Shown: positions 18,704 to 27,952 of the stretch, piece by piece | Position numbering within the stretch: the first letter of the stretch is position 1 | Layout of the letters: each line of letters begins with the position of its first letter | Source: an uncultured Saccharospirillaceae bacterium | GTDB lineage: Bacteria; Bacteroidota; Bacteroidia; Flavobacteriales_D; CAJJDF01 | Assembly: GCA_950054195.1 (NCBI GenBank) | Contig: CATLPG010000011.1 | Span: forward strand, 1-64,000 | Length of the DNA: 64,000 nt | Reading direction: 5' to 3' | Notes under the pieces: generated by a model | Told to the model about the DNA's origin: nothing | Databases searched by the model: none | What the model saw: only the letters and a program-made list of their open reading frames with translations | Translations under genes and position numbers: made by a program

Positions 18704-19417
18704 TTAATTTTTCCGTTTAGGCTCTGCAAAGAAGTAATAATCACTATTTTCTTCATAAACCTTAATAAAGTCACCTTTGCTTAATGCATTTTTCTTTTTT
18801 AACCAATTATCTAGAAGGTATAAATTATATTGAGAAGACTCGAAAAAATCATAAACATCAGTAGGTGAAGTATTATAATATTCACTAGCACCTAAGCCAC
18901 ATTCAAATAAAATTGAGGGAGTATATTTTTCGATGGTTTTTTTAGCACCCTCTAAAACTTTCAGTTCAGCACCTTCAACATCAATTTTAATAAAAGATAC
19001 TGGAGATGTTATTATATTATCCAAGCGTTCTACGCTAACATTAATTTCTTCTATTTCAGGGTTTTTAGTGGCATATTTCCTGTTTTTTAAACCACTGTAG
19101 GCAGGAGCATTTTTAACATATTGGAAACTAGTTGATCCCGTTTCGTTTGAAAGGGCATAATTAAGGATGTGATGATATGAATATTTGTTTTTTAGGCACT
19201 GGTAAAATGATGGAATTGGTTCAAAACCGTAATGCTTTTCAGAAGATTCACTAATAAATAAGTCTAAAATTTCGCCTTTATGACACCCTACATCAACACA
19301 AACATCTCCCTCCTTAACCGATGTTTTTATCACTTCTCGAGTTAATCGATCATACTTGATGTTTTTTGTTACATCAAGTTTCAGGTTAATAAAGATATTT
19401 CTTAAAACTTCTTTCAT
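18704..19417 (-). CDS. FkbM family methyltransferase
   Basis: A 237-residue cytoplasmic SAM-dependent methyltransferase. The SAM-binding motif VCVDVGCHKGEIL is near residues 35-47, and the FkbM signature FIKIDVEGAELKVLEGA is near 133-149. Members methylate hydroxyl groups on sugars, lipids or secondary metabolites; nothing nearby indicates the substrate. It is a single gene with its own upstream promoter and is separated from batD by 77 bases that contain the batD promoter. Confidence 0.88.
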   Translation of the reverse strand: MKEVLRNIFINLKLDVTKNIKYDRLTREVIKTSVKEGDVCVDVGCHKGEILDLFISESSEKHYGFEPIPSFYQCLKNKYSYHHILNYALSNETGSTSFQYVKNAPAYSGLKNRKYATKNPEIEEINVSVERLDNIITSPVSFIKIDVEGAELKVLEGAKKTIEKYTPSILFECGLGASEYYNTSPTDVYDFFESSQYNLYLLDNWLKKKNALSKGDFIKVYEENSDYYFFAEPKRKN

Positions 19418-19427
19418 CTAAGGGCTA

Positions 19428-19457
19428 CAAAGTTAATTTTATTCGTAAATCTATCAA
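19428..19457 (-). promoter_or_regulatory. Candidate promoter of the FkbM methyltransferase gene
   Basis: On the minus strand, TTG (19457-19455), a 19-base spacer, then TAACTTTG (19435-19428), a full match to TTG-N19-TAnnTTTG. The -7 box ends 10 bases before the start codon, so the leader would be very short. Confidence 0.55.
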
Positions 19458-19538
19458 GTAAAACTGTAGGGCAACTTTGCATTAAAACAAAAAAATGAAA
19501 TTTTTAAAATCCGAAGTTTGGTTTATAGCGTTTATATC

Positions 19539-20108
19539 ATGAAGCAAAAAATATATTTGTTATCTTCGCTTCCGGAAGTGAAAAAACAACAAGCAGACAT
19601 ATTAAAGCTGGTATCCTTGTTAAAGCAAGGCAACCAAAAGGCTGTATCTAAACTTTATGATGCTTACAGTGAAGCTCTTTATGGGGTGATCTATAAGATA
19701 GTAGGCAGAGAAGATGTGGCACAGGATATTCTGCAAGATACTTTCGTTACCATCTGGAAGAAAATTAAAGCTTACGATGAAACAAAAGGTAGTTTTTTTA
19801 CGTGGATGATGAATATTGCTCGTAATAAATCAATTGATCAAATTAGAAAGAATAAACGAATTAATGATGGTCAAGATAGATTTAAAAATGAGTTGAAGAA
19901 TGGAAGTGGAGAAAGTAGTATTAATATTAATACCATTGGGTTAAAAGAGTTAACCAAGGAAATTGATAAAGACCGATTAGATATATTAGAGTTGGTTTAT
20001 TTTAAAGGTTATACGCAAAAAGAAGTTTCCGAAGAGTTAGAAATACCTCTAGGAACTGTTAAGACACGTGTAAGATTAGGGTTGAAGGAATTAAGAAAGT
20101 TTTTTTAG
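19539..20108 (+). CDS. ECF-type RNA polymerase sigma factor
   Basis: 189 residues from ATG 19539; a TTG seven codons upstream is less likely. Sigma region 2 spans about 30-105 (LYDAYSEALYGVIYKI, DILQDTFVTIWKKI, FFTWMMNIARNKSIDQIRK). Region 4 spans about 135-186, with the helix-turn-helix YTQKEVSEELEIPLGTVKTRV. It is followed after 8 bases by a membrane anti-sigma factor with an RskA domain, a standard sigma/anti-sigma pair. The signal and regulon are not visible. Confidence 0.92.
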   Translation: MKQKIYLLSSLPEVKKQQADILKLVSLLKQGNQKAVSKLYDAYSEALYGVIYKIVGREDVAQDILQDTFVTIWKKIKAYDETKGSFFTWMMNIARNKSIDQIRKNKRINDGQDRFKNELKNGSGESSININTIGLKELTKEIDKDRLDILELVYFKGYTQKEVSEELEIPLGTVKTRVRLGLKELRKFF

Positions 20109-20116
20109 TTTAATTT

Positions 20117-20950
20117 TTGGATATAAAAGAATACATATCATCTGGAATACTTGAAACTTATGTTTTAGGAGAAGCTACTGAGCAGGAAAGGGCAGAGGTG
20201 GAGCAAATGGCAGCTAAGCATCCTGAAGTAAGTCAAGAAATTGCTAAAATAGAACAGCAAATGGAAGCTTATGCGTTTAGTATTAGTAAACCAATGCCAG
20301 TTGATTTGAAAGCAAAAGTTTTGACTAAAATTAAAGAGACTAAACAAGATAAATCTTCATTGAAAGTGGTAAAAAATAGTAGTTCAAAAAAAGCATCGAA
20401 AAAATCAGGAGGATTAGTCTACAAGCTTAGTTTGGCTGCCTCAGTTCTTATATTATTAGGTGTTGGGTTTCTTTTTTACATGGAAATGGAAAAAGTGAAA
20501 GAGTTAAACAATGAATTAGCTGAAACTAAGAAAACTTATAAAAAGGAAGCTGAAGCTAATGCAACTAAGTTTAAAGAAGTTGAAGCTGAATTGGCAATTT
20601 TAACAGATAAGCAAAGATTAATCATGGGAGAATCTACCATCAAAACCTTGTTGGTGCCTACTGATTTTCGTCCAGAAGCTAAGGCTGAGATATACTGGGA
20701 GCCTAAAGAAAATAAAGCTTTATTGGTCAGAAAGGATTTGCCAGGACTAAAAGAAGATCAAGATTATCAGTTATGGGCAATTGTGGATGGAAAACCACTT
20801 GATTTAGGAACGTTTGATATGTCAAGTGATCAATCAGAAATCGTTCGCGTTGAAATGACTAAAGTAGACGCATTTGGTATTACTGTTGAACCTAAAGGTG
20901 GAAGTCCAGAACCTAGCCTAGAGCAACTGGTTGTTATAGGGAATGTTTAA
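20117..20950 (+). CDS. Membrane anti-sigma factor, RskA-type domain
   Basis: 277 residues from a TTG start, the only start close behind the sigma gene. The cytoplasmic N-terminal part (1-98) begins with the anti-sigma pattern YISSGILETYVLGEATEQE. A single membrane helix spans 101-121, then a coiled-coil stretch (about 124-170). The periplasmic RskA-like domain (about 185-275) includes AEIYWEPKENKALL and YQLWAIVDGKPLDLG. No HxxxCxxC zinc motif is present, so it is not a ZAS-type anti-sigma. It should sequester the ECF factor encoded immediately upstream. Confidence 0.88.
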   Translation: MDIKEYISSGILETYVLGEATEQERAEVEQMAAKHPEVSQEIAKIEQQMEAYAFSISKPMPVDLKAKVLTKIKETKQDKSSLKVVKNSSSKKASKKSGGLVYKLSLAASVLILLGVGFLFYMEMEKVKELNNELAETKKTYKKEAEANATKFKEVEAELAILTDKQRLIMGESTIKTLLVPTDFRPEAKAEIYWEPKENKALLVRKDLPGLKEDQDYQLWAIVDGKPLDLGTFDMSSDQSEIVRVEMTKVDAFGITVEPKGGSPEPSLEQLVVIGNV

Positions 20951-20969
20951 TAATCATTTTAGTTAGGTA

Positions 20970-20992
20970 TTAACGCTTTTTTATAGCGTTAA
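20970..20992 (+). terminator. Hairpin after the sigma/anti-sigma pair, possible terminator
   Basis: TTAACGCT (20970-20977) pairs with AGCGTTAA (20985-20992) across a 7-base T-rich loop, 20 bases after the anti-sigma stop. The downstream T-tract is interrupted (AATTTATTCTTTT), so termination would be weak at best. Confidence 0.4.
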
Positions 20993-21034
20993 ATTTATTC
21001 TTTTGATATTGCTTTTAGATCATTCTGTTCTTAA

Positions 21035-21065
21035 TTGCAAATCCATCCTGTTTTCAATACCTTTG
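21035..21065 (+). promoter_or_regulatory. Promoter of rocD
   Basis: TTG at 21035-21037, a 20-base spacer and TACCTTTG at 21058-21065, a full match to the Bacteroidota -7 consensus. The rocD start codon lies 29 bases downstream of the -7 box. Confidence 0.6.
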
Positions 21066-21094
21066 TAGTAATTATAATCATTTAATATTTATAT

Positions 21095-22363
21095 ATGACT
21101 ACAGATACACTTACTTCAGAAAGTTTAATACAAATAGAAGATCAATACGGGGCTCACAATTACCATCCATTGCCTGTTGTATTATCCAAAGGAGAGGGAG
21201 TGTATGTATGGGATGTAGAAGGAAAAAAATATTTTGATTTTTTATCAGCCTATTCAGCAGTTAATCAAGGTCATTGCCATCCAAGAATTATTGGAGCTCT
21301 AGAAAAGCAAGCTAGGAGGTTAACATTAACCTCACGAGCATTTTATAACGACAAACTTGGAGAGTTTGAAAAGTTTGCTTCAGAGTTATTTGGTTTTGAT
21401 AAACTTCTTCCTATGAATACAGGAGCTGAAGCTGTTGAAACTGCTCTTAAAATTGCTCGTAGATGGGGATACGAAAAGAAAGGTATAGCTGAAAATGAAG
21501 CACAGATTATTGTTTGTAAGAATAACTTCCATGGAAGAACTACAACTATTATTTCTTTTTCTAATGATCCTGTTGCAAGAAAAAATTTCGGGCCTTATAC
21601 CAATGGCTTTATAAAAATTGAATACGATAATATCGCTGATTTAGAAGATGCCATTGCTAATAATAAGAATGTAGTAGCCTTTATGGCCGAGCCAATTCAA
21701 GGTGAGGCAGGAGTTTATGTTCCTCAAGAAGGATATTTAGCTAAAGCAAAACAAATTTGCGAGGAAAACAACGTTCTTTTCATCGCAGATGAAGTACAAA
21801 CAGGTATTGCCAGAACGGGTAAGTTATTAGCTACTTGTGGAAACTGTTCTTGTAATGTTAGCTGTGAAAAGAAGCCAGAAGTTAAACCTGATATTTTAAT
21901 ATTGGGTAAAGCAATAAGTGGAGGAGTGTATCCAGTATCAGGAGTTTTAGCTAATAATGATATTATGAATGTAATTACTCCTGGATCTCATGGTTCTACT
22001 TTTGGAGGTAATCCACTGGCTGCAGTTGTAGCTATTGAGGCTTTAAAAGTTATTCAAGATGAGAAATTAGCAGAGAATGCAGCTCGTTTAGGAGAAATAT
22101 TTAGAAGTGAACTTAATGCATTTATTGAAACCTGCGATTTAGTCAAATTAGTAAGAGGTAAAGGACTACTTAATGCTATTGTAATTAATGACAGCGAAGA
22201 AAGTGATACAGCTTGGAATATCTGTTTAAAACTAAGAGATAACGGTTTATTAGCTAAACCAACTCATGGAAACATTATTCGTTTTGCTCCACCTCTTGTA
22301 ATGACAGAGGATGAGTTAATGGAATGTATAGCTATTATTAAAAACACGCTTTCTTCTTTCTAA
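21095..22363 (+). CDS. rocD: Ornithine--oxo-acid aminotransferase
   Basis: A 422-residue cytoplasmic PLP-dependent class III aminotransferase that converts ornithine and 2-oxoglutarate to glutamate semialdehyde and glutamate. Motifs include [55 protein letters not shown] and the PLP lysine in [11 protein letters not shown]. An insert with four cysteines ([12 protein letters not shown], about 250-261) is, as I recall, typical of Bacteroidota RocD. Together with the arginase at 53605-54582 it could form an arginine-to-glutamate route, although the genes are 31 kb apart. Confidence 0.92.
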   Translation: MTTDTLTSESLIQIEDQYGAHNYHPLPVVLSKGEGVYVWDVEGKKYFDFLSAYSAVNQGHCHPRIIGALEKQARRLTLTSRAFYNDKLGEFEKFASELFGFDKLLPMNTGAEAVETALKIARRWGYEKKGIAENEAQIIVCKNNFHGRTTTIISFSNDPVARKNFGPYTNGFIKIEYDNIADLEDAIANNKNVVAFMAEPIQGEAGVYVPQEGYLAKAKQICEENNVLFIADEVQTGIARTGKLLATCGNCSCNVSCEKKPEVKPDILILGKAISGGVYPVSGVLANNDIMNVITPGSHGSTFGGNPLAAVVAIEALKVIQDEKLAENAARLGEIFRSELNAFIETCDLVKLVRGKGLLNAIVINDSEESDTAWNICLKLRDNGLLAKPTHGNIIRFAPPLVMTEDELMECIAIIKNTLSSF

Positions 22364-22367
22364 ATCA

Positions 22368-23639
22368 TTGAAAGAAGACTTTCTACATTATTGTTGGAAA
22401 TTTAAAAAATTCTCTTCACTAGTTTTTGAATTGACTACTGGAGAGAATTTACATATTATTAGTTTTGGTATTCATAATCATGATCAAGGCCCAGATTTTT
22501 TAAATGCAGAAATTGAAATAGAAGGCATTAAATGGATTGGTAATATTGAAATCCATGTGAATTCTTCGGATTGGAACAATCATAATCATCATCACGACTC
22601 GAAGTATAATAATGTCATTTTACACGTTGTGTTTAATCATAATAAAGACATCATCAATTCAAATGGAAGTCAAATCCCAACTTTAGAGCTTAAAAACTAT
22701 ATAGATAGTTCACTCATTGATTCTTATAATGAGTTTATTAAACCTAGCTTACCTTGTGCTTCATTTTTACCAGAGATAGATCATTTAACTTTGCTTCAGT
22801 TTAAAGATAGATTTTTTGTAGAGCGTTTAGATTATAAGTCAAAGCTAGTTAACGAACTTTTAATAGAGAATAATGGTGACTGGCTAGAAACTTTTTTTCA
22901 GTTGTTAGCCAAGTCTTTTGGAATTAAAGTAAATCAACAAGCTTTTTTAGAGTTATCACAAACTGTATCCATAAAAATAGTGCAAAGATTAGGAGATGAA
23001 TTCAAAACTGAAGCTGTTTTATTGGGTAATTCAGGATTGCTAAATGTTTCTTCTGATGATAGCTATATTAAAGATTTACAAAAAGAATATAATTATCAAA
23101 AGGGGAAATTTTCGTTTTACTGTATGCCCTATGATACATGGAAATTTTCTAAAATGCGACCATCTAACTTTCCTACAATAAGAATTGTTCAATTAGCAAA
23201 ACTAATTACTTCTTCTCAAAATTTACTTGATGACTTGGTGATATCAAAGCCCAGCTATGAAAAGATATTTTCTAGATTAAATATAGTTATTGAAGAAGGG
23301 TATTGGTTAGATCATTATACAATAGATAATATAAGTAAGCCAGCCCCTAAAAGTATAGGTAAACAGATGGTAAATTCAATAATTATCAATACAATCGTGC
23401 CCTTTGCATATTGGTACGGCAAGCTAAATAAAGTTGAGTATTTAAATTGGATAGACTCAGTAATGGAAGAGATTAGCTATGAAAATAATAAGGTTACTCG
23501 TTTGTTTTCACAGATACAGTTAGAACATGCTAAAGATTCACAAGCAGTAATACATTGTTACAATACGATGTGCATAAACAAAAAATGTTTGGATTGTGTT
23601 ATAGGATCAAACATATTAAGAAAAAAGCAAGATCAATAA
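22368..23639 (+). CDS. DUF2851 family protein
   Basis: 423 residues from a TTG start, 4 bases after rocD, so probably co-transcribed. The sequence matches DUF2851: MKEDFLHYCWKFKKF at the start, GPDFLNAEIEI, WIGNIEIHVNSSDW, then PCASFLPEI, and KMRPSNFPTIRI in the second half. A His-rich patch (NHNHHHD) follows near residue 70. The function of the family is unknown; no catalytic motif is assigned. Its last 15 bases overlap the 3' end of rnpB on the opposite strand. Confidence 0.85.
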   Translation: MKEDFLHYCWKFKKFSSLVFELTTGENLHIISFGIHNHDQGPDFLNAEIEIEGIKWIGNIEIHVNSSDWNNHNHHHDSKYNNVILHVVFNHNKDIINSNGSQIPTLELKNYIDSSLIDSYNEFIKPSLPCASFLPEIDHLTLLQFKDRFFVERLDYKSKLVNELLIENNGDWLETFFQLLAKSFGIKVNQQAFLELSQTVSIKIVQRLGDEFKTEAVLLGNSGLLNVSSDDSYIKDLQKEYNYQKGKFSFYCMPYDTWKFSKMRPSNFPTIRIVQLAKLITSSQNLLDDLVISKPSYEKIFSRLNIVIEEGYWLDHYTIDNISKPAPKSIGKQMVNSIIINTIVPFAYWYGKLNKVEYLNWIDSVMEEISYENNKVTRLFSQIQLEHAKDSQAVIHCYNTMCINKKCLDCVIGSNILRKKQDQ

Positions 23640-23982
23640 GCCGGGTTCTGTATACGCTAAGCGTACTCTATCATTTATCTAGGTTAGCAATCGCTCACTA
23701 ACTCAATCAACCTACCCGCTAAAATAAGGCGAGCAGCCCTCAATTTTTAGCCTATTTGGTCTTTCAACTCATAAGGTTTACCCATTAATTATGTTACCAT
23801 AATTAATTGTGAGCTCTTACCTCACATTTTCACCCTTACCACGCCAAAGGAGTGGCGGTAATTTTCTGTGGCACTTTCTGTCGTTTATATGAAACGCCTT
23901 CCCGTTAGGAAGTATGATGCTCTGTGTTGCCCGGACTTTCCTCTTGCTAGAAAAACTAACAAGCGATAGAGTAATCTTGCTT
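23625..23982 (-). ncRNA. rnpB: RNase P RNA component (class A)
   Basis: On the minus strand the sequence contains the RNase P hallmark GAGGAAAGTCCGGGC (23943-23929, helix P4 5' side) followed by the usual ACACAGAGCATC-like run. Near the 3' end is ACAGAACCCGGCTTAT, the matching P4/J region. The ends are set by the terminal helix P1: AAGCAAGAT at 23982-23974 pairs with ATCTTGCTT at 23633-23625, giving about 358 nucleotides. This is the catalytic RNA that processes tRNA 5' ends. It fills the only long gap in the window and overlaps the DUF2851 stop by 15 bases. Confidence 0.95.
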
Positions 23983-24014
23983 AATTAAATATATGTGTAA
24001 AATTCTTCTGGGAA

Positions 24015-25316
24015 TTATAAACGGATAGTTACATCTCCAACATAAGGATCTACACCTGGAATCCCTAAATCAATTACGTAAAAATAAGTTCCTGAAGGTA
24101 AGTAGTCGCTACCTAATACAACGTTAGCTCCTTTGTTAATATTTGCTTTACCAACAAAAACATTATTTACGTTATCATATCCTTCCATTTCGTATACGAT
24201 ATTACCGTAACGATTGAATATTTGTACTTTGTTTTCAGGGAAGTAATCTATATTCTCGATATCCCAAAAATCGTTAAGACCATTCATATCCTCTGGTGTT
24301 AAGAATTGAGGAATTTGAACCATATCTTTCACATCAGATAAAATAAAACCATCATGAACAAAATCATCAACACTTTCTTTAGAAACTTTCATGTCTACAT
24401 TAGAAAATGAGGCTGGTAAGGGATCTGTGTTATTTACAATAGCAAACAATGCATCCTCCCAAGAAGGAGTTCCATTTTGCCATGAAGTAGAAGAATCTTG
24501 CCACTGAGCCATAGTTTCAAAGTCTCCGTCATTGCTTTCATAGTACATGCTAATATCAACTGGAGTTGCACCAGATAGTCTATAAATGTTGTGATAATAA
24601 TTATCATTTAAATTATCTAAAACATCAGATTTAGCTGATCTATCATAAGCTCCGTTGTATCCTGACATAGAAATACCGAAATCATTAGATGCATCAATAC
24701 CAGCTAAACGAACCGCATATTCATTTACATTAGCATCGTTGGGTCTAAGAGAAACTGGACGGTAATTTCCTGCACCAGTTATGTTTTGCGATCCTACAGG
24801 ATACCAGTATAAAGAATCATAGGAAGTAACTCTTGAGAAATAACCTCCTTGAAAATCACTAGAAATGTAACCATCAGCAAAAGTTAATGAACTAGGCAGA
24901 GGATTTCTTAAACGCATGTTGTTACCCCAAGTTTCTAGTTGATCATTTCTTAGATCCAATAGATTAGTAACTTCTGAATTAACTTGAAGTTCTTTACGGC
25001 CGTAGTTCCCATCTAAAATTAGCGTATAAAATTCAGTAAGGTCGAGTCCTCCAATAACCTGACTAGGACCGTTGAGAATAACATCTCCAGGTCTGCCATT
25101 GATTAAAGCAGTGTTTCCTCCGTTGTTAGTCCAATCGCCACCAACGTATATTTGTCCAGAGTTTTCAATTGTTCCTCCAGTCTCATTTGTAAGGTATGCT
25201 TCAGAATAAACTATTGCCCCTGCATCAACAACAACAGCTGCTCCATCAATAGTTATTTGTGCTTGAGTACCTATTGCTAAGGCTACACCAATGCTTGTTA
25301 AAATAAAACGTTTCAT
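24015..25316 (-). CDS. T9SS-type cargo protein with degenerate type B sorting domain
   Basis: 433 residues from ATG 25316, where a signal peptide (MKRFILTSIGVALAIGTQAQ) begins. The frame stays open 55 codons further upstream, but that stretch overlaps murQ and encodes no plausible N-terminus. The N-terminal third has repeated strand-rich segments about gain or loss of labels (GAIVYSEAYLTNETGGTIEN, GQIYVGGDWTNNGGN) like filamentous-surface beta-helix repeats. The last 100 residues resemble the gliding-motility-associated C-terminal domain (VQIFNRYGNIVYEMEGYDN, PSGTYFYVIDL), but TPEDMNGLNDFW replaces the usual SPNGDGxND motif. Confidence 0.8.
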   Translation of the reverse strand: MKRFILTSIGVALAIGTQAQITIDGAAVVVDAGAIVYSEAYLTNETGGTIENSGQIYVGGDWTNNGGNTALINGRPGDVILNGPSQVIGGLDLTEFYTLILDGNYGRKELQVNSEVTNLLDLRNDQLETWGNNMRLRNPLPSSLTFADGYISSDFQGGYFSRVTSYDSLYWYPVGSQNITGAGNYRPVSLRPNDANVNEYAVRLAGIDASNDFGISMSGYNGAYDRSAKSDVLDNLNDNYYHNIYRLSGATPVDISMYYESNDGDFETMAQWQDSSTSWQNGTPSWEDALFAIVNNTDPLPASFSNVDMKVSKESVDDFVHDGFILSDVKDMVQIPQFLTPEDMNGLNDFWDIENIDYFPENKVQIFNRYGNIVYEMEGYDNVNNVFVGKANINKGANVVLGSDYLPSGTYFYVIDLGIPGVDPYVGDVTIRL

Positions 25317-25448
25317 AATACGGTCAGTATAATTTAGATACAAGATACAAACTTTTCGCCTCTTGTTCAAACAATTATACGTGTTATTGCGTAAAAAAGT
25401 TCTCAAAAAATTGATGTTAAAAAATATGCAGACCATTATATTTACACC

Positions 25449-26249
25449 ATGAAACGAATTACAGAAACAGAATCCCTGCATATAAATCTTGAAAACAAGT
25501 CTGTTAACGAGTTGTTGTTAGGTATAAATCAAGAAGACAAGAAGGTTGCGTTAGCAGTAGAAAAAGAAATAACGTCTATTGAAAACCTAGTTAATCAAAT
25601 TGTTAAAAAGATGAAAGCTGGCGGAAGATTATTTTATCTTGGAGCTGGAACAAGTGGTCGGTTAGGTGTGGTTGATGCATCTGAGTGTCCTCCTACTTTT
25701 GGTGTTGAACATGGTTTAGTTGTTGGGATTATGGCTGGAGGAGATCAAGCAATTAGAAAAGCTGTTGAATTTGCAGAAGATGATATCAATCAAGGGTGGA
25801 AAGATCTTCAGGGGTATAACATCACAAAAAATGATGTTGTTATTGGAATTGCAGCATCAGGAACTACTCCGTATGTTATTGGTGCATTAGAGAAATGCAA
25901 CATTGAGGGAATAATCACAGGAGGAATTACCTGTAATCCAGGTAGTCCATTAAGTCAAGTTGCTAGCTATCCTATTGTTCCAATCGTAGGACCAGAATTT
26001 GTTACAGGAAGCACTAGAATGAAGTCTGGGACTGCTCAAAAATTAGTGCTTAATATGATCTCTACAACTGTAATGATTAAACTTGGGAAAGTGAAGGGTA
26101 ATCGTATGGTGGATATGCAGTTAAGTAATGATAAGTTAGTGGATAGAGGAACTAAAATGGTTCAAGACCAAACAGGACTTTCTTATGAAAAATCAAAAGA
26201 GTTGCTATTGAAGTTTGGTAGTGTTAGAAAGGCTGTTGAGAGTTTGTAA
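25449..26249 (+). CDS. murQ: N-acetylmuramic acid 6-phosphate etherase
   Basis: A 266-residue cytoplasmic SIS-domain enzyme that cleaves the lactyl ether of MurNAc-6-phosphate in cell-wall recycling. Clear motifs are LFYLGAGTSGRLGVVDASECPPTFG, the glutamate-containing VEFAEDD, IAASGTTPYVIGAL and GSTRMKSGTAQKLVLNM. It is slightly shorter than E. coli MurQ (about 298), as usual for Bacteroidota. It is divergent from the T9SS protein gene, with 132 bases between the two starts, and stands alone. MurB further on is in a different context. Confidence 0.95.
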   Translation: MKRITETESLHINLENKSVNELLLGINQEDKKVALAVEKEITSIENLVNQIVKKMKAGGRLFYLGAGTSGRLGVVDASECPPTFGVEHGLVVGIMAGGDQAIRKAVEFAEDDINQGWKDLQGYNITKNDVVIGIAASGTTPYVIGALEKCNIEGIITGGITCNPGSPLSQVASYPIVPIVGPEFVTGSTRMKSGTAQKLVLNMISTTVMIKLGKVKGNRMVDMQLSNDKLVDRGTKMVQDQTGLSYEKSKELLLKFGSVRKAVESL

Positions 26250-26355
26250 ATTATAATACAGTTTTTATTGTTTTCTATGTATTTAAAGTTAAAAGCACTT
26301 ACTCTTTTTAAAGCGTTCTCCAATTAATAGCGTATGTTTTTATGACCTAAGCGAA

Positions 26356-27003
26356 TTAATCACTAATTTTTCGTGCTATCATTAGTCCGTCTCTAATAGG
26401 GAACAGTATGTTTTCTACTCTAGGGTCATTTTGGACCTTTTCATTAAATGCTACTAATGCTTTAGTATCAGGATCAGTGTTAGCTTCCTCTGTTGTTACT
26501 TTTCCGCTCCACAATACATTGTCAGCTATAAAGTATCCTCCTTTTGATAGCTTATTAAATGTCAAATCAAAATAGTTGCTATAGTTTGTTTTATCAGCAT
26601 CAATAAAAATTAAATCAAATGTTTCGTTTAGTGAGGGAATAATTTGAGTTGCATCGCCTACTACCATCTCAATTTGACTATCATAACCAGCTTTTTTGAA
26701 ATAGGATTTGGCCATAGTTTCTAACTCTTCATTTTTATCGATTGTAATGAGTTTTCCATCTTTTTGCAATCCTTCGGCCATACAAATTGCAGAGTAGCCT
26801 GTATAAGTGCCAATTTCTAAAATATTTTTTGGCTTTATCATGTTGGAAAACATATTTAATGCTTTTCCTTGTAGGTGTCCGCTAAGCATCCTTGGGATAA
26901 GCACTTTTAAATGAGTTTCGCGATTTAATTCCTTTAAAACATCAGATTCTTCTGATGTGTGATTTTCGCTGTATTTTTCTATTTCTTTTGGTAAAAATTC
27001 CAT
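26356..27003 (-). CDS. Class I SAM-dependent O-methyltransferase
   Basis: A 215-residue member of the catechol/caffeoyl-CoA O-methyltransferase-like family. Motifs are ILEIGTYTGYSAICMAEGL (SAM motif I), ITIDKNEE, FDLIFIDADKTNYSNYFD (metal-binding Asp region) and GGYFIADNVLWSGKV. The acceptor substrate is unknown. It is the last gene of a minus-strand run beginning with cystathionine beta-synthase, 10 bases after a DinB gene. No terminator is visible in the 106 bases between it and the convergent murQ. Confidence 0.9.
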   Translation of the reverse strand: MEFLPKEIEKYSENHTSEESDVLKELNRETHLKVLIPRMLSGHLQGKALNMFSNMIKPKNILEIGTYTGYSAICMAEGLQKDGKLITIDKNEELETMAKSYFKKAGYDSQIEMVVGDATQIIPSLNETFDLIFIDADKTNYSNYFDLTFNKLSKGGYFIADNVLWSGKVTTEEANTDPDTKALVAFNEKVQNDPRVENILFPIRDGLMIARKISD

Positions 27004-27013
27004 CTTAAATTAG

Positions 27014-27469
27014 TTATTTGATAAATCTTTTCATACTCATAATATACCCTAAATGTAAACCTTCATGAAAATCATTGAAAGAAATGGCATCGTGGATTGT
27101 ATTTAAGGCGACACCGAGCGTATTAGTATATGATTGGTAGGAAGTGAAAATTCCTGATTGTAAATCTTTTTCGAATTGAGTGATTGTTTCTTTAGCTAAA
27201 AGTTCAATTTCTTTTTTATCTGCTTCCGTGTAGGTTTTAGAAGGAACTGTCCCTTTTTTATATTCTTCTATAAAATTAACAGGTATAGTCATTTCTAAGC
27301 CAGAAAGTTTATAGCATAATAACTGTTGTGTCACAACTATATGTCCGTAATTCCAAAGTAAATTATTTTTAAACCCGGTCGGGATGTAATTAAGTTGCGC
27401 TAACGAATATTGGTTTATTATTAACGAGAAGTTTTCGCGTGTTTTTTTTAGGATATCTATATCAATCAT
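27014..27469 (-). CDS. DinB superfamily protein
   Basis: A 151-residue four-helix-bundle protein of the DinB/YfiT type. The three metal-ligand histidines are visible in order: LLWNYGHIVVTQQ (about 43), AISFNDFHEGLHLGYI (His near 136 and 140). DinB proteins in Bacteroidota are often thiol-dependent (bacillithiol) transferases or of unknown function; bshC is present in this window at 61710. It lies between the O-methyltransferase and a small membrane protein, with 6-10 base gaps. Confidence 0.82.
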   Translation of the reverse strand: MIDIDILKKTRENFSLIINQYSLAQLNYIPTGFKNNLLWNYGHIVVTQQLLCYKLSGLEMTIPVNFIEEYKKGTVPSKTYTEADKKEIELLAKETITQFEKDLQSGIFTSYQSYTNTLGVALNTIHDAISFNDFHEGLHLGYIMSMKRFIK

Positions 27470-27475
27470 AAGTAT

Positions 27476-27952
27476 TTAGTTGACATCAGCTAAAATCACA
27501 GAAATAAATAAGCTGAAATAAGTTATTTGAGACCAGACCTTATCTTTTTTAAGACTAAAATAGTTGCGGTTAAAAGAATAAAGTAGGATGGAAATCAAAA
27601 AAAAGCTGAAAGGTATAATAATGTCTAAAATATCATAAGTACCATCAGTGATGGCTAAGTATTGTAATATTTCTAGAATAACAATAAAGCTTAAAGGGGC
27701 TAAAAAAAATAGCAAACGCAACTTTTGAATATTAAAAGAGATTAATGTGAGGCTAAACACCCATAATCCAGCAGGCAAATTATAAATAATAATATCATTT
27801 TTGATCCAATGAAACGATTGATGAATATGTAGAAATTCTTTTGCTAATGTTCCAGATGGTCTAAAAAATAAAGCAATCAAACAACAAAATAGGAAGGGAG
27901 CAAAAATGCCGAAATAATATTTAAAAGGACTGTATGTTAAAGCCCTTGTCAT
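27476..27952 (-). CDS. Small integral membrane protein, possibly VanZ-like
   Basis: 158 residues with about four or five hydrophobic segments (near 13-28, 55-72, 80-96, 112-126 and 141-156). The segment EILQYLAITDGTYDILDIIIPFSF loosely recalls the VanZ-like pattern of a Gln after a helix and an Asp before the next, but the match is weak and the usual surrounding residues are missing. The start overlaps the end of the upstream YggS gene by 4 bases (ATGA), indicating coupling. The function is not recognised. Confidence 0.6.
   Translation of the reverse strand: MTRALTYSPFKYYFGIFAPFLFCCLIALFFRPSGTLAKEFLHIHQSFHWIKNDIIIYNLPAGLWVFSLTLISFNIQKLRLLFFLAPLSFIVILEILQYLAITDGTYDILDIIIPFSFFLISILLYSFNRNYFSLKKDKVWSQITYFSLFISVILADVN

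Noticed and set aside
25317-25481. An open frame extending the T9SS-like protein by 55 codons towards murQ
   Set aside because: The extension has no signal peptide and overlaps the murQ start; a good signal peptide begins at ATG 25316.
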